A DNA stretch of 64,000 bases from Cuscuta epithymum (lineage: Eukaryota; Streptophyta; Magnoliopsida; Solanales; Convolvulaceae), in assembly GCA_945859915.1 (NCBI GenBank), contig CAMAPF010000055.1:5330001-5394000 (forward strand). The letters run 5' to 3'. The notes below the pieces were generated by a model. It did not search any database and was not told where the DNA came from. It saw nothing but the letters and a program-made list of their open reading frames with translations. Positions 58,517 to 64,000 of this stretch are shown here, piece by piece. The position numbers were made by a program, and so were the translations under genes. Position 1 is the first letter of the stretch; each line of letters starts with the position of its first letter.

Positions 58517-60133
58517 GTTTCTTTCCCCTTTCCACGCATTTATCTCAGATGATACTTTTTGCTGCAGTTATAGTAATTACTTCGGGAGAGAATCAGTGTA
58601 TATAGACTATGCAAATGTAAATATGGGAGAAAGACACATTGCTAATGGAAACCATTACTAACTTGTGGGGATAGAGGTAAACTTTAACATAATTTTAGAA
58701 AATGAGAGAATTTGATTATTCCTCGTTTTAGTTTGACTAGTTCTGAACAAAGAATCATATATCCATTAATGGTTCCTGCTAATTCCCATAACTGTTAGCA
58801 ACTCACCATTAAGGAACTTGGATTTGAATCAGTCTCTAAGATTCTTTTTATGGAGTAACATTTGAATCGGATAACCCGGCAGCTAATGGTGTGAATCCGT
58901 CCTGCTTGTGGGAAACTTGTCACGTGGAGAAGTGATTGGTGCTCACATGGTGGCCCCTTTGATTTAACTACCATCAACAAGATTGTCGCCACATCTTACA
59001 ACCCGTCGCCAGGCCACTTTGGAATTGGAATAGAATGGGAAGGGATTTTTAGGCTATCAATATAGTACTAATGCATCAATTTATATCATTAGTTGATGAT
59101 ATAGTATAATTGATGATTTTTTTTTTAACCCCCCACCTATATTTATATCATTAGTTTTAGGATGTGAAATATAAGTATGCCAAGACACCTAAGTGCAACA
59201 CATGAATAAGAATTCAACATTGACTTGATATTTACTAGGTATTTCATAGGTAAAGCTATGGTTACATTCATGATAAACATACAATCGTTTAAAAAAATAT
59301 AAATGATTTTAGAGGATATCCATCATTGTAAAATTTAAAGCACGTTACTTTGTGTTGAAGTGATACTTTTGAGTCGTTTTGACATTTCCCATTCCTTAAC
59401 GAATAATATTATTATCAATCGTTTATTTCAATTTATAAGGGATAAACAAACTTACACCAATGCTTTCATGTAGATATCAAAGTACATTCTTGACATGATT
59501 TCAATGACAATGTACGCTACTACGCTATGTTGACCTTGAGCTATTTTTAGCTAACACGTTTATGATAATGTAATATTTGGTCGAGTTTGTTTGTCAAAGT
59601 ATAATCATGTGCATATTGCACTTACATAGAGAATTCTTTCTCTCAATACTTTTCAATAATGGATTTTTTCTAATATTCATATTTCGACGAATCATATGAC
59701 TACTAATAATTTGCATTTATTCATGTTAATTTGTCTGAGAATCTTTTTGGATATATGCAACCGATGAATTAATTTTCAACAAACTCGGGGTTTGATTTCA
59801 AAACAGACCCGAGTTTCCCATGACTCTCCATCTCAATTATGACTTTCAAGTATCTAAGATTTCTCATATTTGATTATTTGTACATATTATGTCTATATCT
59901 TCTACATAAAATGATACTTGGGAATTCAAAACATTTTGCTTTATAAATGTTCACGGTATGATCACTTATTCTATATCCCACTCAATCCAGTGATAACCTA
60001 GCTATATAGAGGATGTGTCACTTCTTTCTAGATTAATTTAATCCAAAAGTGAACAATTCAATATACTTGTAATATGTTACTTAGAATCACTTGATTTGAG
60101 ACAGTAAAAACACAATAGATGCTTGATTCACAT
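58517..60133. other. Intergenic DNA downstream of FBT
   Basis: FBT 3' UTR at the start. The rest is AT-rich without a recognisable gene or element end. Confidence 0.45.
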
Positions 60134-60772
60134 TAGGGATGTCAAAAAAACCTGACCCGCAATGACCCGCCCTGGCCCGAGACATTTGGGGCGGGTCCGC
60201 CCCGCCTATACAATGGGGCGGGTCCGGGTATTAGAATTGACCCGTTCCGTCCCGCCCGCCCCGCTCAATATATAAGTATACATACTTTTTCTTAAATTAT
60301 ACTACAAATACACTTCAACATACATATGTGTGTATACAATAAATCATAAATGCTTTGATTTTATAATATATCAATATATATTAGAATGAGATGAACGACG
60401 GATTATCAATGTCTTCTTTATATATAACATTTTAATACATATATTCAATTATTAATATAATTAAATAGATTAATTATTCAAGTCTGAGTCATTTTTCCTT
60501 AATTTTTGAATTTTTTAGCGTATCATGAATTTGATTTAATATATTAATTTTTAATTAGTATTTAGAGATAAACTTTATGTAAATTCAATTGTTCCCACAA
60601 ATAAAAATACATACTAGCTAATCAGGTTACGGCGGGGCGGGGCGGGGCGGGTCATGGGTCAACAAGTTTGGACCCGTGCAGGGCACGGGGCAGGGCGGAC
60701 CCGCCCCGCCAAGTCACGGGGCGAGTCTGGGTCTTGTAGTACCCGCCCCGCCCCGACCCATTGCCATGCCTA
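60134..60772. mobile_element. hAT non-autonomous element with GGGGCGGG ends
   Basis: Ends TAGGGATGTCAA and the inverse of TTGCCATGCCTA, followed by GACCCGCCCC-type subterminal sequence on both sides. Flanked by a perfect 8-bp duplication ATTCACAT (60126-60133, 60773-60780), diagnostic of hAT. The interior is AT-rich and non-coding. Confidence 0.93.
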
Positions 60773-61072
60773 ATTCACATCTTTAAAATGAGATTCTATA
60801 GAACTTATAGAACTTTTGATAATGTAACCACAATCTTTAACTGTGTCTTCATTACTTTTGAAGCTACTTAGAGACTAAGTAACTAAACATTTTGGTGTTC
60901 TTCATAATAGAGAAGCGTAACTTCTCATATTTGAATACAGGGCGTTGCGAAAATAATCAAAACCTCATTATCTCATTACGCTTTCTAACAAAAAATTATT
61001 TTATGTCCTACAAGCTTTACACTTGATATATTATCATCAGTATCACATACCAAATAGGAATAATCATGTTGA

Positions 61073-62182
61073 CAGGGGCGGACCGTAGTACAGACCCAGG
61101 GGGGCTGCCGCCCCCCCAACAATTTTTTTTTTAGTATATATATACAAAATTTTTATTTTTACCCCCCCCCCCCAACATTTAATTCTCACCCCTCCAAGAA
61201 AAATTTTGACCCCCCCCCCCCAAAAAAAAAATATTTTCTCCCCCAAAGCATAGCCCACTCGCAGAAACCCAATTGTTTAAGAGCCTAAAAAAATAGAAAT
61301 TTTAAGGGAGGGTGGATGGGATAACTTCTTAGAAATTGTTAAAGAGTTTTGCACAAAGCATGAAATTGAAGTTACTAATATGAAGTCTCCTTATGCGGTA
61401 AAAAGCAAATGCCATGATCAAGAAGGGTTTGATATTGAACGTCACTATCGGGTTGATATGTTTTACGCAGCCATAGATTCATAATTGTTGGAGCTGAATA
61501 GCAGATTCGGTGAACAGATAATGGATCTTCTTACTCTTAGTGGTGCTTTGGATCCTAAGGAGTCATATAAGTCTTTTAACATTGATGATATCTGTTCTTT
61601 AGTGGATAAATATTACCCCTATGATTTGATTGAGCAGGAGAAGGTGAGCTTGAGGTTTCGATTGCAACATTATAAGCTCAATGTTCTAAACCATCCAAAG
61701 TTGGCGAATTTTTCTACGATGAGTGAACTTTGTCAAAGATTAGCAGAGACGGAGATGTCAAAAGTGTACTTGCTTAGCTTGTTGATAAATTGATCAGACT
61801 TTTGTTGACTCTACCGGTTTCGACAGCAACAACCGAAAGGACTTTTTCCGCAATGAAAATTATAAAAAACAAGGCTTCGCAATAAAATGGAGGATGAGTA
61901 TGTTGCAGACAACCTTATTGTTTATATTGAAAGAGATATTGCTAAAACTTTTGACTAAAAGCCGTTATTGAGGAATTTATCTCGTTGAAGAAGCGTTGGG
62001 TACAATTCTAAGGTACTAACTTTAACTATTTTGTAATAATATATTTGTCTCTTCTTCTATTATAATGCTTCATTTAATTACTACTCCGTATTATATTAAG
62101 GTTATAACTTATAATAATAATCGCCTAGTTTTTTTTGTTTAAATTATCGCCCCCCAATATCAATTTCTTGGGTCCGCCCCTG
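61073..62182 (+). mobile_element. Deleted hAT transposon with CAGGGGCGGA ends
   Basis: 1110 bp, starts CAGGGGCGGACC and ends GGTCCGCCCCTG, with a perfect 8-bp duplication CATGTTGA (61065-61072, 62183-62190). G/C homopolymer runs (for example near 61165 and 61210) lie inside the left end. It contains the C-terminal part of a transposase and lacks the N-terminal zinc-finger region. Confidence 0.95.
61310..61960 (+). pseudogene. hAT transposase C-terminus (ZMYM1/TTF-type)
   Basis: Reads GWDNFLEIVKEFCTKHEIEV, an in-frame TAA before LLELNSRFGEQIMDLLTLSG, then LVDKYYPYDLIEQEKVSLRF, TMSELCQRLAETEMSKVYLL and, after further frame changes, LPVSTATTERTFSAMKIIK and EDEYVADNLIVYIERDIAK. The last block is the hAT C-terminal dimerisation motif typical of plant zinc finger MYM-type 1-like transposases. 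Several stops and frameshifts make it inactive. Confidence 0.85.
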
Positions 62183-62190
62183 CATGTTGA

Positions 62191-64000
62191 TAACGAGTTA
62201 TAGAGAGAATAATGTTCATAATTTTATTATCAAATGTGCTATAAATAGGGAGAGTTTATGGTTTGTAAGGAAGGGCCAACTGACCCATAATATATAGTTT
62301 ACATAAATGACCCAAATATAAATTATATATACACGATGACACACTAAATAAGATTTTGTTCAACACGTCTTTAATTTTCCTCTATTTTAACCCTCTCTAC
62401 CCCCTTTTCTACTTTTATCCCCTTATTTGGTCCGTAATGTAACAATTTAAACATTTTAAACTCCTAATGCCGACTACAAGTGGTCTAGGGAGTCATTTTG
62501 ACGTTTAAACATTATTTTTTTGTTCACGACTTTAAAAAAAATTATTTTATCTCCTTATTTATTTTTCAAATTTTTGGACAATACCCTCAACCATTTTAGT
62601 AAACACCACTTATTCTTAATTATTTTTCAACAAAAGAAAAGATTTGTTATAAGCTAATCTATAATTGATGGTTATCAATTTACAGTTTTAATTTGCCGAA
62701 AAAGATTTACTTTTCTCAAATGTGTGGAACTAAATCTTAATTGGGTTGTGACTTGTAAATATATGTTGTTGCCTGGCATACATCTTATATACTTTGTCTA
62801 GCTTATTCGATATGGGCAAGGGGAACAAGGGTATAGCGGAAATGTGCAAAAGTTTGACTATCGTAGAGTAAGATGGAAGTGTACGTTTTTTAAGTTTCTT
62901 TTAAGTGCATAGATAAGTATTAGTTTGGTAAATAAACCTTCAAATCCCTCTAACCTTCATATCATTTGAGCATTGCTTAAATGATATGCTGAAGGAGAAG
63001 ATCACGAGTTGTGAAAAATATGCACGTTTCACCTTTAATTCAAGGTGACTCGAAGTCGAGACTTTCCATAGTGATGAAATTAAAGTGGGAGTACATCTAG
63101 TTGGATCACTCCTCTTTTCATTATTACTTGGATGTGTGAGTACTTAAAGAACAATAGGAAAGTAAATGAAGGAAGTCTTGTCTACGTGGAAAATTTTCTT
63201 TAAGCAAGTCATGAGACTTGATGTTTTTTAGCAACTAGGTTAGATTGGAGGGAACTTGAGAGATCTCATGGGATTACATCTGCAAATGTGGTGTTTTTAT
63301 AGAGATACAGTAGTGCTCAGGTTTAGACTAAATGGTGAGCTAAAAAATACAGTAATATATTTGGCAGTTGTATATATATTATTATTGGTGAGCTAAATAT
63401 GAATTATTATTTGTGATTAGAGAATAATAGATTGGTGAGCTAAATATGAATTATTATTTGTGATTAGAGAATATATACCGCCACCATCACTAAATGTCTC
63501 GACGTCTCGTTGAGAAATGTAATAGTTACCTATTTAAGGAATATAAATTATAAAACATGTATTCTCTATTCTTTTCACAAATCTTATCATACATTCTTTA
63601 CTTTTTTTTACTTCATTTCATACACTAACACGAAGTTGAGAAAGTCCATTAGAACATAATTAATATTCAACTCTACACCCCATTAGACTTTTTGTCATAT
63701 TGGAATTTGGAACATGGTTATGTCAAAAAATTCCCATGTTGAGATGCTGCGGGGTTGGAGGCACAGGAACGCATATGTGCTACAATCACGGATACAGTTT
63801 TCAGTTTCCCCAGGGTCCCACCTTATACCGAGTTTTTCCCAAATTTATTTGTAAAGTCAAGATTTTTTGATCAATCAATTTAAAGTTTAATCCTTCATAT
63901 TTATATTTATTTCAATTTTTAATAATTAAAATTTACATATTCATAAACTACATTAAAATCTTTTCAAATTGCAAACTTCAAATAGAATATAATTAGAAAT
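62191..64000. other. AT-rich intergenic DNA with a local tandem duplication
   Basis: At about 63385-63470 a 45-bp unit 'ttggtgagctaaatatgaat...gattagagaata' is present twice in tandem. No gene or element boundary recognised in the rest. Confidence 0.5.

Noticed and set aside
1..64000. CRISPR array, bacterial operons, tRNA or rRNA genes
   Set aside because: No regularly spaced identical repeats with unique spacers, no ribosome-binding-site-led gene clusters, and no cloverleaf or rRNA sequence was recognised; the gene structure is plant nuclear.

Overview
The window is nuclear DNA of a flowering plant, most likely a eudicot. It has short exons with GT-AG introns, AT-rich introns and intergenic DNA, and a dense mixture of plant transposon families: Stowaway, Tourist/Harbinger, Mutator-like, hAT and CACTA elements, copia and solo LTRs, LINEs, and a SINE with an Au-like 3' domain. 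The species cannot be fixed from sequence alone. No rRNA or tRNA gene, CRISPR array or bacterial-type operon was seen.

Host genes, left to right: (1) 1300-3914 (-), an AUG1/HAUS1 augmin-subunit gene. All six exons are recognisable, but exon 1 carries a deletion and exon 4 an 8-bp tandem duplication, so it reads as a pseudogene or damaged allele. (2) 17404-20687 (+), proteasome subunit beta type-2 (PBD, the beta4 subunit), three exons, intact. (3) 21706-23036 (-), a GPI-anchored lipid-transfer protein of two exons that converges on PBD. (4) 46770-47372 (-), a single-exon GNAT acetyltransferase. (5) 51043-58516 (+), a plastid folate-biopterin transporter (FBT/BT1 family), nine exons encoding about 550 residues with every splice phase consistent. 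The pairs PBD+LTPG and GNAT+FBT are, from memory, also neighbours in Arabidopsis, which suggests one ancestral block split over duplicated segments there.

Region by region: 1-5 kb is the augmin pseudogene with flanking repeats. 4.7-5.7 kb is a terminal-inverted-repeat element. 6.4-9.7 kb is a LINE nested in a TIR element. 10.8-12.3 kb is a scrambled inverted repeat. 12.5-17.2 kb holds two Tourist MITEs, one split by a foldback MITE and a solo LTR, the other by an ORF1-only LINE. 17.4-23 kb is PBD and LTPG. 24-31 kb holds a solo LTR and a head-to-head chimera of two LTR elements. 31-33 kb is an unclassified dispersed repeat with GGCGCC motifs. 34.6-36.1 kb is a TIR element enclosing a 31-bp minisatellite. 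36.7-37.4 kb is a GC-ended hAT-like element. 39-46 kb holds two solo LTRs and three copies of a foldback MITE with 9-bp target duplications. 46-50.7 kb is the GNAT gene with SINE, Stowaway and Tourist insertions. 51-58.5 kb is FBT, whose fourth intron carries a SINE, and a non-autonomous LTR element that is itself broken by a second SINE. 60-62.2 kb is two hAT elements with 8-bp target duplications. The remainder shows nothing I can identify.

I did not find an undescribed multi-gene system. The most informative content is the nested insertion record, where target-site duplications read directly from the sequence allow insertions to be ordered in time.
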